Shown here in pieces: positions 1-8,101 of a stretch of DNA of 64,000 bases. This DNA comes from Oceanobacter antarcticus. Its GTDB lineage: Bacteria; Pseudomonadota; Gammaproteobacteria; Pseudomonadales; Oceanobacteraceae. The translations under genes and the position numbers were made by a program. A model generated the notes under the pieces. The model was not told where the DNA came from and did not search any database. It worked only from the letters and a program-made list of their open reading frames with translations. The stretch covers positions 72,617 through 136,616 of the forward strand of contig NZ_JBBKTX010000014.1 of assembly GCF_044962685.1 (NCBI RefSeq), in the 5' to 3' direction. Within the stretch, counting starts at the first letter, position 1. Each line of letters starts with the position of its first letter.

Positions 1-488
1 CCACGGTGCATACCGGTACGATTCAAGGTGGCACGGCGTTGAATATCGTCCCTGACCACTGTGAGTTTGTGTTTGAATTCCGCAACATCGCCACAGAATC
101 ACCGCAGGATCTCCTGGCGTTATTCAAGCAATACGCCAACGAGTTGCAGCAAGAGATGCAAGCCCTTGATACTGGCTGTCGAATTGATTGCCGTATGACC
201 AGTGAATATCCCGGCCTGACCACCGCCAGTGATGCCGACGTCATTCATTTTGTGCGGCAACTGACGGATCAACCGGGTTTGCACACCATTAACTTTGGTA
301 CTGAAGGCGGCTTGTTTTGTCAGGCGCTGGGGATTCCTACCGTGGTCTGCGGGCCGGGCAGTATGGATCAGGGCCACAAGCCGGACGAGTTTGTTGAAGC
401 GGCCCAACTGGCACAGTGCGAAGTGATGATGCAGCGGCTGGTGGCGCTACTGGCAGAGCAACCGGTATCCAGCCAAGCGGACTCGTAA
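1..488 (+). CDS. argE: Acetylornithine deacetylase-like M20 peptidase, C-terminal part
   Basis: This is the 3' end of a gene that starts before the window; the reading frame is already open at the first bases. ArgE removes the acetyl group from N-acetylornithine in arginine synthesis, in the cytoplasm. About 162 residues are visible. They include the end of the dimerisation (lid) domain, with GGTALNIVPDHCEF, and the second half of the catalytic domain, with EGGLF, CGPGS and HKPDEF. The His of the last motif is a metal ligand in M20 enzymes. Another M20 amidohydrolase acting on a related acyl-amino acid is possible, because the N-terminal metal site is outside the window. The gene stops before a short tandem repeat and is convergent with the downstream oxidoreductase. 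Confidence 0.82.
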   Translation, partial: TVHTGTIQGGTALNIVPDHCEFVFEFRNIATESPQDLLALFKQYANELQQEMQALDTGCRIDCRMTSEYPGLTTASDADVIHFVRQLTDQPGLHTINFGTEGGLFCQALGIPTVVCGPGSMDQGHKPDEFVEAAQLAQCEVMMQRLVALLAEQPVSSQADS

Positions 489-510
489 TGCGTGCATGTG
501 GAGCTGTGAG

Positions 511-538
511 ATATGAGATATGAGATATGAGATATGAG
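511..538. repeat. Four tandem copies of a 7-mer (ATATGAG)
   Basis: Four perfect copies of ATATGAG lie in the gap between the convergent argE-like and GMC oxidoreductase genes, with partial copies on both sides. Copy number of such a repeat can vary by slippage. No coding or regulatory role is visible. Confidence 0.9.
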
Positions 539-575
539 ATGAAGGGCAGGTGCGTAGTCATCCTGCCCATCGGTT

Positions 576-2171
576 TTACTGCAACATCAGCTCCGCTGCC
601 TTCTCACCAATCATGATGCAGGGAGCATTGGTGTTACCACTGACCAGTGTTGGCATGATGGAGGCATCTGCTATTCGCAACCCTTCGATGCCCCGAACTT
701 TCAGCTCTGGGGTAACTACTGCCAAATCATCCATCCCCATCTTGCAGGTGCCCACCGGATGGAACACCGTGGCACCGTATTCACGAATATAGGCCAATAA
801 TTCTGCGTCGGTTTGCACGGCAGCACCGGGCAGCATTTCCTTGCCACGAACGTCATCGTAGGTGTTGTCTGCCAATACCCTACGGGCCAGCTTCAGACCT
901 TCGATCAGCACCTTGGCGTCGTCCATGTTTGACAGAAAATTGTAATCCAGCGCCAGCGATTGATCTGCTGCCAGACGTAATTCACCGATGCTTTTTGGCC
1001 GTAACACACAGACGTGAATGGCGTAGCCGTGGCCCCATTCGAACAGTCGTCCACGGTGACTGCGGTAGCCCGGTACATAGTGAAACTGTACATCGGGAAT
1101 ATCGCCTGCCAGCGGTGTTTTGAAAAAACCACCGGCTTCCACATAATTGGTGGTCAGCCAGCCCTTGCGGTTGGCCAGATAACGTAATGGCGAGGTCAAA
1201 ATGCTGGGCAAGGCACCGAAGGAAAAGCCCAGGGTGGTGGTGTTCTTCGAACGCACCGTTACCAGACCATCGAGATGATCTTGCAGGTTCTGGCCAACGC
1301 CGGGCAGATCAACCACTGGCTCAATACCGGCAGCCCGAAGCTGTTGCGCGGGGCCAATGCCGGACTTCATCAGAATATGCGGTGACCCGAGTGAACCGGC
1401 GCTGAGCACCACTTCCCGGCTGGCGTTCAAGGTCTTGCGCTGGCCGTTGTCGTTGACCACCATGCCGGTCACTCGCTTGCCTTCGAACGTCAGTTGTTCA
1501 ACCTGACAGCCTGTTCGTACGGTCAAATTGATACGGGTGTCCAGTACCGGGGCGACAAAAGCCTGGTAGCTGGACAGCCGTTTGCCGTCTTTCTGGGTCA
1601 GGTTGTAGATGCCGCAGCCTGCCAGTGTGGCACCGTTGAAATCGGAGTTTTGCGGAACCCCCAGAGCGCTTTTGGCGGCTTGTAAAAAACGGTAGCTGAA
1701 GGGGTTAGGATCTTTGGGTTTATCAACCAGCAACTCGCCTTGTTGACCATGAAAGTCTGCGGACTGGGCCAGCAGGTTATGTTCGGATTTGCGGAACAAG
1801 GGCAGCACATCTTGCCAGCCCCAACCGGGGCAACCGGCCTGCTCCCATTGGTCGTAGTCACTGGCATGGCCACGAATGTAAATCATGCTGTTCATCGAGG
1901 CCGAGCCGCCCAGCGCCTTGCCTCGGGGGCAATGCAGCTGGCGGTTGTTCAACTCATGTTGCGGAACGGAAAAGTAGTTCCAGCTATACACCTGGCTTTT
2001 ATAAAGCGTAATGGTGCCAGCTGGTATCTGCACGCGCAGGCTGTTGTCACTGCCGCCCGCTTCTAGCAGTAATACCTGAACATCCGGGTTGGCACTCAGG
2101 CGATTGGCAATCACCGAGCCAGCCGAACCCGCACCTACAATGATATAATCGAACGATTCTGTCGTTTGCAT
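576..2171 (-). CDS. GMC-family FAD oxidoreductase (choline dehydrogenase-like)
   Basis: This 531-residue flavoenzyme belongs to the glucose-methanol-choline family, which oxidises alcohols with FAD. The N-terminus carries the dinucleotide-binding motif IIVGAGSAGS (about residues 10-19). The first GMC signature lies around PRGKALGGSASMNSMIY, the second around GSLGSPHILMKSGIGP. The active-site region has HPVGTCKMG (His near 471) and NTNAP (Asn near 513), the usual His-Asn pair. The length matches bacterial choline and alcohol dehydrogenases. BetA-type choline oxidation is possible, but there is no betB or betT nearby, so the substrate is left open. The neighbouring ABC importer on the same strand could bring in its substrate. 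A MITE-like element starts 15 bases upstream of the start codon and may separate it from its original promoter. Confidence 0.88.
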   Translation of the reverse strand: MQTTESFDYIIVGAGSAGSVIANRLSANPDVQVLLLEAGGSDNSLRVQIPAGTITLYKSQVYSWNYFSVPQHELNNRQLHCPRGKALGGSASMNSMIYIRGHASDYDQWEQAGCPGWGWQDVLPLFRKSEHNLLAQSADFHGQQGELLVDKPKDPNPFSYRFLQAAKSALGVPQNSDFNGATLAGCGIYNLTQKDGKRLSSYQAFVAPVLDTRINLTVRTGCQVEQLTFEGKRVTGMVVNDNGQRKTLNASREVVLSAGSLGSPHILMKSGIGPAQQLRAAGIEPVVDLPGVGQNLQDHLDGLVTVRSKNTTTLGFSFGALPSILTSPLRYLANRKGWLTTNYVEAGGFFKTPLAGDIPDVQFHYVPGYRSHRGRLFEWGHGYAIHVCVLRPKSIGELRLAADQSLALDYNFLSNMDDAKVLIEGLKLARRVLADNTYDDVRGKEMLPGAAVQTDAELLAYIREYGATVFHPVGTCKMGMDDLAVVTPELKVRGIEGLRIADASIMPTLVSGNTNAPCIMIGEKAAELMLQ

Positions 2172-2186
2172 AACGCGTTACCTTTA

Positions 2187-2451
2187 GGGGACATCTATTT
2201 AATCCGGTGCTCACTCTGGGCCACCGGATGGTTTCGAATCACGAAGCCGACTTGCAGGCCTGACGGGTCAAGTCAAAAGTCGGCGACACCGAGTCGAGAT
2301 CATCCGGCAGCCCCCGAAGGGCGCGGGTTGCCGCCGTCCAGTGCAGTGTTGACGAATTTGAAAAGGACTCGTCATTTCGCTGCATTCGTCGCCTTGCCCT
2401 GAACAACGGCAACACTCGCGCAGAGCCGTGCAGGATTAAATAGATGTCCCC
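2187..2451. mobile_element. MITE-like element with 19-bp terminal inverted repeats
   Basis: The segment is bounded by perfect inverted repeats, GGGGACATCTATTTAATCC at 2187-2205 and its complement at 2433-2451. It is flanked on both sides by the same TTTA (2183-2186 and 2452-2455), as expected of a target-site duplication. At 265 bases it is too short for a transposase. Internal inverted repeats include CCGGTG/CACCGG next to the left end and GACGAAT/ATTCGTC towards the right end. It lies between the GMC oxidoreductase and the ABC transporter genes. The TAA stop codon of the ATPase gene falls inside the right TTTA copy. The GGGGACA ends resemble sequences mobilised by REP-associated tyrosine or other small transposases, but the family is inferred, not proven. 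Confidence 0.7.
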
Positions 2452-2452
2452 T

Positions 2453-3289
2453 TTAATGCATTTCATCCAGATCATCATGCAACAGCGCCATAACGCGACG
2501 CTTGAGCGCGATAAATTCGGGTTCCATAGCCAGACTCAGAGTGCGGGGGTGGAGAATATCGACGTTTATGATTTCCCGAATATGACCCGGACGCGCACCC
2601 ATGACGAACAGTCGATCGCCTAGCAAAATGGCTTCGTCGATATCGTGAGTTACAAACACCACGGTTTTTTTCTTGTGTTCCCATACCCGTAACAACAGTT
2701 GTTGCATTTGCAGCCGGGTCTGGCTGTCGAGTGCACCAAACGGTTCGTCCATCAGCAGGATTTTCGGGTCGTTGGCCAGTGCTCTGGCAATGGCCACGCG
2801 CTGTTTCATACCGCCAGACAGCTGTTTGGGGTAGTTATCGGCAAAGTTTTCCAGCCCCACTTCCTTCAGATAATGCGCAGCAATATCGCTGCGTTCTGGT
2901 GTTGGCACACGTTTGCGCTTCAATCCGAATTCAATGTTTTCCCTAACGGTGAGCCATGGGAACAGGGTGTAGCCCTGAAACACCATGCCCCGGTCAGGCC
3001 CTGGCTCGGTGACTGTTTCACCAGCTACCCGAATTTGCCCTTCAGTGGGATGACTCAAACCAGCCGTCAGAAATAACAGACTGGATTTGCCGCAGCCAGA
3101 CGGCCCGACAATCACGGCAAACTCCTGATCACGAACTTCCATGCAGACGTTATCGAGTGCCGTAAATTCACCGCCGTCCGGCTTGGGGAAACGCAACGTG
3201 ACGTTTTCAATCGACAACTGCACAGGATGATCAAGAGTGGTGTCATCGGTGTGGGTCGCGACGGCGTGTGTGGTGTTCAGCTGTCCCAT
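2453..3289 (-). CDS. NitT/TauT-type ABC importer, ATP-binding protein
   Basis: This 278-residue ATPase energises uptake of a small organic solute (taurine, sulfonate, nitrate and pyrimidine-precursor importers are relatives). The start MGQLNTT was chosen because AGAGG precedes it and the longer frame upstream only shadows the permease gene. Visible motifs are Walker A GPSGCGKSS (62-70), Q-loop VFQGYTLFPW (about 103-112), signature LSGGMKQ (157-163), Walker B ILLMDEP (177-183) and the H-loop His at 215. It overlaps the permease gene by 13 bases, so the two are translationally coupled. The stop codon sits in the flank of the MITE-like element. The C-terminus looks complete, so the insertion probably did not truncate it. 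Confidence 0.93.
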   Translation of the reverse strand: MGQLNTTHAVATHTDDTTLDHPVQLSIENVTLRFPKPDGGEFTALDNVCMEVRDQEFAVIVGPSGCGKSSLLFLTAGLSHPTEGQIRVAGETVTEPGPDRGMVFQGYTLFPWLTVRENIEFGLKRKRVPTPERSDIAAHYLKEVGLENFADNYPKQLSGGMKQRVAIARALANDPKILLMDEPFGALDSQTRLQMQQLLLRVWEHKKKTVVFVTHDIDEAILLGDRLFVMGARPGHIREIINVDILHPRTLSLAMEPEFIALKRRVMALLHDDLDEMH

Positions 3290-4083
3290 GAACCTAACCT
3301 CTTGCGTAAAACCCGGAAAAACTGGTCGGTAATCAGACCCAGCAAACCAATAATCATGATGGCCAGAAAGATAATATCGACCTGGAAGCCACGCATGGCC
3401 TTGAGGCTGATATACCCCAGGCCACTGGATGCGGCGACCAGCTCGGCAACCACCAGATAGGTCCAGGCCCAACCAATGGTGACTCGCAAGGTGTCCAGAA
3501 CGCCCGGCAGCGAGGCTGGCGCAATAACGTGGGTCATCACCTCACGACGGCTGGCACCAAGAGTGTAGGCCGCCTGCATCAAGTCTTTGGGAACGCCACG
3601 GGCAATGTCGGCAATCATCACCAGTTGCTGGAAAAACACCCCAAAAATAATCACCGTGACACGCTGCTCCAGACCAATACCAATCCACAGAATAAACAAT
3701 GGCACGAACGAGGTGACTGGCAGGTAGCGCATAAAGTTGACCAGCGGTTCCAGAAACGCCTGCACAATGCGAAAACTGCCCATCATCAGTCCCAGCGGCA
3801 CGGCGACGATCGAAGAAATAAAGAAACCAATAATAACGACCTGAAAACTGGCCCAGATATGCACCGCCAGAGAGCCGTTTTTAGCCATACGAACGCCAGC
3901 GTCAAAGACATCCAATGGTGATGGCAGGAACATTTTCGGAACGATTTCGGTGACTGAAAAAGTCACCCAGATCAATAACACCAGACTCCAGCCGATTAAA
4001 CCTGTGCCGAGAACGAGCTGCTTTGGCAGCTCCTCCCGAGGAGTCAAACAGGTGTTCAGTACACCGCGTTTGCTTGACATCAA
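3277..4083 (-). CDS. NitT/TauT-type ABC importer, inner-membrane permease
   Basis: This 268-residue integral membrane protein is the channel subunit of the importer. Hydrophobic segments are seen near residues 28-48, 72-95, 105-130, 140-155 and 190-255. The EAA loop that docks onto the ATPase is visible as AYTLGASRREVMTHVIAPAS (about residues 165-184). It lies 7 bases downstream of the binding-protein gene and overlaps the ATPase gene, a usual binding protein-permease-ATPase order. SsuC/TauC-like proteins are the closest known type, but the transported compound cannot be read from the sequence. Confidence 0.93.
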   Translation of the reverse strand: MMSSKRGVLNTCLTPREELPKQLVLGTGLIGWSLVLLIWVTFSVTEIVPKMFLPSPLDVFDAGVRMAKNGSLAVHIWASFQVVIIGFFISSIVAVPLGLMMGSFRIVQAFLEPLVNFMRYLPVTSFVPLFILWIGIGLEQRVTVIIFGVFFQQLVMIADIARGVPKDLMQAAYTLGASRREVMTHVIAPASLPGVLDTLRVTIGWAWTYLVVAELVAASSGLGYISLKAMRGFQVDIIFLAIMIIGLLGLITDQFFRVLRKRLGSWDS

Positions 4084-4090
4084 AAACTCC

Positions 4091-5089
4091 TCACTGCGCC
4101 ACGAAGTCGCTGTTGATCAGCTGGTCGTAGGTCACATTGAGTTCGGTTTGTTGCAGCGCGCTCCAGGTGTCATTCGCCGTGGTAATCAGACTGGCGATAT
4201 CGCCCGGCTTGGTGCTGGTGCCGAACAGTTTTTCATTCATGGCCTTGTCGTAGAAACGGACATTGGCAGCGGCAGCGGCAAACTCAGCTGGGTCAGACAG
4301 GTAACCACCTACACCCTTGGACATGATGGCATAGGCTTCCTGCGGGTGTTGCTTGATGTATTCGACCGCACGATAGAGGCCATCAACCAGGGCTTTGACA
4401 TCGTCTGGCTGGTTCTTGATAACATTGCAGCTGAGCGCGACCACATCCACAATCACGCCAGGGGTTGTGCTGCTGTCGATCAGCACCTTGCCGGTTTTCT
4501 TGGCACGCACCATGGACAAATGAGGTTCCCAGGTAACGGCAGCAGGAATACGTCCGGCCATAAAGGCGCTGGCGGCATCGTCGGCGGTCATATTCTGGAT
4601 TTTCAGATCTTTCAGGCTCATGCTGTTTTGTTTGAGTAAGTAAGATAACCAGAACTGGGAAACAGAGCCTTCGTTCACTGCAACCTGTTTACCTTTCAGG
4701 TCTTGCAACGAGTTCACATCGTCACCCACCAGAATGCCATCACCGCCGTAACTGTCGTCCAGTGCCACTACCGATTCAAAGCAGAATTTGGGGCGATATT
4801 TCAGAATCTCATCGACAGTCGAGGCTGAGCCATCGAGGTGACCCGACGCTTGTGCTGCCATGTACATGGATGACTCTTCGATGGTTTTAAGATCGACGGT
4901 CAAGCCTTTTTCCTCGAAGTAACCCAGGTCACGAGCCAGATACAAGGTGCCATAACCAACCCAGGTGGTGTGGCCAATGGATAACTCACCCGCACTCGCG
5001 GTGGTGGTTATCATGGTTGCTGTTGATAGCGCCAATACGGAACCCAGCGTTATCTTGCGAATACAGGAAATAATGCCGTTCGTTTTCAT
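4091..5089 (-). CDS. NitT/TauT-type periplasmic substrate-binding protein
   Basis: This 332-residue protein delivers the solute to the permease in the periplasm. It has a basic N-terminus, a hydrophobic core and a cleavage site after ASA (about residue 33), and the mature protein starts GELSIGHTTW. The two-lobed NMT1/THI5-like fold is suggested by YLARDLGYFEEKGL and LKGKQVAVNEGSV. The ligand is not known: taurine, alkanesulfonate, nitrate or a pyrimidine are all family options. The start has only a weak ribosome-binding site. A stronger one 34 bases upstream opens a different frame (see the overlapping small ORF). Confidence 0.9.
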   Translation of the reverse strand: MKTNGIISCIRKITLGSVLALSTATMITTTASAGELSIGHTTWVGYGTLYLARDLGYFEEKGLTVDLKTIEESSMYMAAQASGHLDGSASTVDEILKYRPKFCFESVVALDDSYGGDGILVGDDVNSLQDLKGKQVAVNEGSVSQFWLSYLLKQNSMSLKDLKIQNMTADDAASAFMAGRIPAAVTWEPHLSMVRAKKTGKVLIDSSTTPGVIVDVVALSCNVIKNQPDDVKALVDGLYRAVEYIKQHPQEAYAIMSKGVGGYLSDPAEFAAAAANVRFYDKAMNEKLFGTSTKPGDIASLITTANDTWSALQQTELNVTYDQLINSDFVAQ

Positions 5090-5123
5090 GTAAGTGCCCC
5101 ACGTGAAGATTCAGAGTTTTCAT
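4986..5123 (-). CDS. Possible 45-residue upstream ORF overlapping the binding-protein start
   Basis: The best ribosome-binding site ahead of the ABC operon, TGGAGA with 7-base spacing, precedes an ATG at 5123 that is not in the frame of the binding protein. It opens a 45-codon, His-rich frame beginning MKTLNLHVGHLHENERH. It runs across the true start at 5089 and ends about 100 bases inside the signal-peptide region. No family is recognised. It could be a translated leader that couples or dampens expression, or simply a chance frame next to a relocated start. Confidence 0.25.
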   Translation of the reverse strand: MKTLNLHVGHLHENERHYFLYSQDNAGFRIGAINSNHDNHHRECG

Positions 5124-5235
5124 ATTCGGTTCTCCAAAAGTTAATCCTGTCGGGGTGGGGTTCATCAATTATCTTTTTCCTTAGGCCTGAATCATGTTTT
5201 ATTATTCAGGCAAATAATGCTAATCCATAGTGCAA

Positions 5236-5267
5236 GATAAAAGAAAGCGCCTCATATAAGGGCGCTT
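5236..5267 (-). terminator. Intrinsic terminator of the LysR gene
   Basis: On the minus strand AAGCGCC (5267-5261) pairs with GGCGCTT (5251-5245), followed by TCTTTTATC. The stem begins inside the last LysR codons and the T-rich tail lies in the gap before the ABC operon, so read-through into the importer should be reduced. Confidence 0.7.
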
Positions 5268-6235
5268 GTTGGCAAGCTGTTTGCCGCCAGTAATGGCATG
5301 GTCACCGAGCTGACCTCTCCGAGTTGTATATCGCTGAACTCCGACATGTATTTTTTTATTTCCTTAATAAAGGCGCTGGCTGCGGGGGTTGGCACTGACT
5401 CCGACAGCTTCACGACACCCATGGTCAAAGACACCAGGTCGTCTTCAATAGGGATGGCGACCAGATTGTCTGTGTCACTGTCTTGAGACAGCGGCATATT
5501 CAGCAAGGAGTAACCAAAGCCATTGGCCACCATGCCCCGCGCCATACTCAGGGAGTGGGTTCGGTAGGCACAATTAGGGTTGAGGCCGAGGGAGATAAAC
5601 AGCGACATAAAATATTGACGGCTGACTGGCCAATCCAGCATCACTAATGGCAATGGTGCCAATTCCGCTATGGATACCGACGTGCGCTGGCTCAAACCAT
5701 GCTCACGATTGACAACGGCATACGGCGGCAGTGATACCAGTGGTTCAAAGGAGACACTGCTAGGCAATTCCATGTCGTAGGTGATACCGATTTCATAGGC
5801 ACAATCCTGAATACCCTGAATCAGATCTTTTTGGTGTAACTCGCGGCAGTCCACATACACCGAGGGATACTGGTCGACAAAGCGCTTCAGAATGCTGGGT
5901 AACACCGCACCGGTAACGGTCGGAAAGCCCGCCACTTTCAAGGTGCCGGAAATCTCGGTGCCCAGGCTGCTGGCAAACTGGGCCAGGCTTTCTGCTTCTT
6001 TCAGCAGATTGCGGGTTTTGCGGTAAAACGCCAGCCCTTGTGGTGTCAGGCTCAGTCCTTGCGCGTGGTGACGAATAAACAGTTTGAGGCCGGTGACATC
6101 TTCCAGATGCAAAATAGCCGACGAAATCGACGGCTGCGAGACGTACAACAACTCAGCGGCTTTGGTGACACTTTGATGCTCACCGGCAACGGCAAAGTAA
6201 CGTAACTGCTTCAGCGTGAAGTTCATGGGGTTCAT
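5252..6235 (-). CDS. LysR-family transcriptional regulator
   Basis: This 327-residue DNA-binding regulator probably controls the adjacent importer genes. The start MNPMNFTLKQLRYF was chosen because GAGGAG lies 7 bases upstream; the longer frame adds 18 unlikely residues. The winged HTH occupies about residues 5-65, with KAAELLYVSQPSISSAI as the recognition region. The rest is the LysR substrate-binding fold, which responds to a small-molecule inducer. It is on the same strand as the importer, upstream of it, with a terminator between them. Its target is an inference from position. Confidence 0.92.
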   Translation of the reverse strand: MNPMNFTLKQLRYFAVAGEHQSVTKAAELLYVSQPSISSAILHLEDVTGLKLFIRHHAQGLSLTPQGLAFYRKTRNLLKEAESLAQFASSLGTEISGTLKVAGFPTVTGAVLPSILKRFVDQYPSVYVDCRELHQKDLIQGIQDCAYEIGITYDMELPSSVSFEPLVSLPPYAVVNREHGLSQRTSVSIAELAPLPLVMLDWPVSRQYFMSLFISLGLNPNCAYRTHSLSMARGMVANGFGYSLLNMPLSQDSDTDNLVAIPIEDDLVSLTMGVVKLSESVPTPAASAFIKEIKKYMSEFSDIQLGEVSSVTMPLLAANSLPTSALI

Positions 6236-6582
6236 GTCAATCTCCTCATTTTTTCTGGCGGCTGTTTTGCCACAGAAAAACAAATGCAAAACCTTATCTG
6301 GTATTGATATTCCTATGCAGACTCCTTGCCAGCTTTGCCACCAGCGTGATTAAGGAACGCAACCACTGCATTTTTGAGAGGGCCAGACCAGACTGCAGAC
6401 ACACCGGCGGGGGGGATTTTCAGCCATGTGCTGTATAACATTTTCAAATGCAACGATATGGAATATGTGATCAAGCATCTCCCTCGTCTTTGTTATGCTG
6501 AAAATCAATACAATGTCAGCGCCATAAACTATGGCAGATAAATGGTAAAAAACTGTTAAACGGCCAATAAATACCGGTCAAT
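6236..6582. other. Intergenic region upstream of the LysR gene
   Basis: No gene is visible here. The stretch next to the LysR start should hold its promoter, but no convincing -35/-10 pair stands out. The right part is A+T-rich and leads into the aminotransferase remnant, so it may be the decayed flank of that former gene. Confidence 0.5.
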
Positions 6583-6891
6583 AATACCCATATATTCTTT
6601 GGCAACTCCGGCAGTGACGCCAACGATACCCAGTTGAAACTGCTGCGTTATTACTTCAACGCCATTGGCAAACCGGAAAGAAAAAGGTTATCGCCCGTGA
6701 GCGCTCCTACCACGGCATTCAAAACCCTGGAAATTTACCCGCGTGACAACACTTTCGGCAGCGCCATTGCCTTCTGCCCACTACTGATTATTACCAAAGA
6801 TCAGATAGACGAACTGCTGGGGATGTTCGGCCGTGCTCTGGCCGAGACCGGACGGTACGTTGAAAAACAAGGGGGGGGGCTCAATGATTAA
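6583..6891 (+). pseudogene. Class III aminotransferase remnant
   Basis: The first part reads FFGNSGSDANDTQLKLLRYY and then FNAIGKPERK, which is the PLP phosphate-binding region of class III (omega-amino acid:pyruvate type) aminotransferases. After that the family sequence continues in the next frame as KVIARERSYHG, so about one base has been lost. Near 6720 the sequence jumps to the C-terminal end (AFCPLLIITKDQIDELLGMF), with the central region containing the catalytic lysine missing. The N-terminal 100 or so residues are also absent. It is a relic with a frameshift and a large internal deletion and cannot encode an active enzyme. It probably once belonged with the nearby amine-related genes. 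Confidence 0.8.
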
Positions 6892-6984
6892 ACCGAGCCC
6901 GCTGAGAGCCCGTTGGTTTCAGAACAAGGCATGAGGGGCGCGGTTTAGCGAGTTAAACAAGTGACGAATAACGTCGTGCTGGAA

Positions 6985-7095
6985 GCCACTGGCCTTAGCA
7001 CGAAGGGTCAGGGTCATCAACATTCCGCCATGCGGTGTTATTGGACTTGAAAAGGACTTGCCATTCTCGGCGCCCAACACCTTGCCGGGCGGAAT
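6985..7095. repeat. Diverged relative of the inside and right end of the MITE-like element
   Basis: The block around TTGAAAAGGACTTGCCATT, followed by ACCTTGCC and TTTGTCCCCC, matches by eye the region 2335-2452 of the MITE-like element (TTGAAAAGGACTCGTCATT, GCCTTGCC, GATGTCCCC). No intact matching left end is seen. It is probably an old decayed copy. The similarity was judged by eye only. Confidence 0.4.
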
Positions 7096-7171
7096 TTGTC
7101 CCCCTGACAGGGCCTGTTAAATAATTGAGAACGACCTTGGTCACTGATATCAACCTGAACCGTTGGCTGAC

Positions 7172-7618
7172 TCAGGCAAAAAAGCGTTTAACCATCCGCC
7201 GAACGAAGTTGCCCTCCAGCGTCTTTTTGACATAGGGGACATAATGCTTGTCATCGCGTTGAATATGATTGGTTAACCACAAGCCAATATCCGAACGCAC
7301 CTCCTTGGCGACCTTGATACTGTCTTCACCTGTTTCCAGCCGCTGGTCGTAACTGATCGCTCGTTGCCGAAAGGCCTCGTGAACCTTGGCATGAGCCGCC
7401 AATACCGGGTAATTGGCTTGCTCCATCAGGCTTTCTTCAAACGCGTTATGTGAAATGGAATAGTCAATCAAGGCCTTGGCCACTGCCCGAATTTTAAGGT
7501 CGTCCCGCTGCGTTATAGCAGCGTCGACCTCTTGTAAATAGTCAAAAATACGTTTGTGTTGAGTATCAATAATATCAATGCCGGTTTCAAACTCCGGGTT
7601 CCAATGAAATGGCTGCAC
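7172..7618 (-). CDS. Bacteriohemerythrin
   Basis: This 148-residue cytoplasmic protein binds oxygen at a non-haem di-iron centre. All expected ligands are present: His21 in DTQHKRIF, His57 and Glu61 in SHNAFEE, His76 and His80 in HAKVH, His118 and Asp123 in HIQRDD. The N-terminal FHWNPEFETGIDIIDTQH is the typical start of the family. The length matches single-domain bacterial proteins, without a fused signalling domain. Known members store or deliver O2 or sense it for chemotaxis; which applies here is not visible. It stands alone between decayed sequences. Confidence 0.95.
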   Translation of the reverse strand: MQPFHWNPEFETGIDIIDTQHKRIFDYLQEVDAAITQRDDLKIRAVAKALIDYSISHNAFEESLMEQANYPVLAAHAKVHEAFRQRAISYDQRLETGEDSIKVAKEVRSDIGLWLTNHIQRDDKHYVPYVKKTLEGNFVRRMVKRFFA

Positions 7619-7692
7619 AGGTTCCTTCCTAACTCAATGGGATCATAAAAATACGCGGGTTGAAATGCCCCCGACTCCGTGACAGCCGCCTG

Positions 7693-7872
7693 TTACCTGG
7701 CCACACTTAGAATGACTAACTGACCGACAACCAACAGCAACGCCAACACTACCAACAAGGCCTTGATCACAGCTGGATACCCCAGCTCATGCCTGGATAA
7801 TACCCATATCGAGGTGGCTGCCATGGTGATAACAACCGCTGTCATCGTGACCGTCAGAGCGCTCCAGCTCAT
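7693..7872 (-). CDS. Possible 59-residue membrane protein
   Basis: The frame begins MSWSALTVTMTAVVITMAA and contains two hydrophobic stretches, about residues 4-25 and 34-56, joined by a short polar loop (SRHELGYP). The protein ends LSVAR. It would be a small inner-membrane hairpin protein. Support comes from the strongly biased hydrophobic composition and the clean two-helix pattern. Against it, no good ribosome-binding site is seen, and a plus-strand frame overlaps it. It is on the same strand as the bacteriohemerythrin gene, 74 bases upstream of it, so they could be co-transcribed. No family is recognised. Confidence 0.35.
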   Translation of the reverse strand: MSWSALTVTMTAVVITMAATSIWVLSRHELGYPAVIKALLVVLALLLVVGQLVILSVAR

Positions 7873-8050
7873 GCTCGTTAAGGATCAGGACAAAAGCTGC
7901 TCCAACCCAAGCGCATCAGGAATGATTCGGATAGAAAATATGGAAAAACAGGACATAGAACCTCCTGACCCAACCAGACTGCCGGGAAACAGGCAGTTCG
8001 TGGTAGGCTGTGAAATCAATTTCGATGGTGATCGGTGCTCCAACACCTTT

Positions 8051-8084
8051 TGCCTATATTAGGCATAAATACCCAATATGGGTA
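8051..8084. promoter_or_regulatory. Two tandem 15-bp palindromes (probable operators)
   Basis: TGCCTATATTAGGCA (8051-8065) and TACCCAATATGGGTA (8070-8084) are both perfect palindromes with 6-base arms around a 3-base centre. They share the pattern TRCCYA-N3-TRGGYA. Their centres are 19 bases apart, about two helical turns. They end 17 bases before the GTG start of the small HTH-like protein, so autoregulation is the natural reading. Confidence 0.65.
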
Positions 8085-8101
8085 AATTGGAATTATAAAT
8101 A

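Noticed and set aside
7763..8062. 99-codon plus-strand frame
   Set aside because: It has low protein likeness, no ribosome-binding site, and overlaps the better two-helix frame on the other strand.
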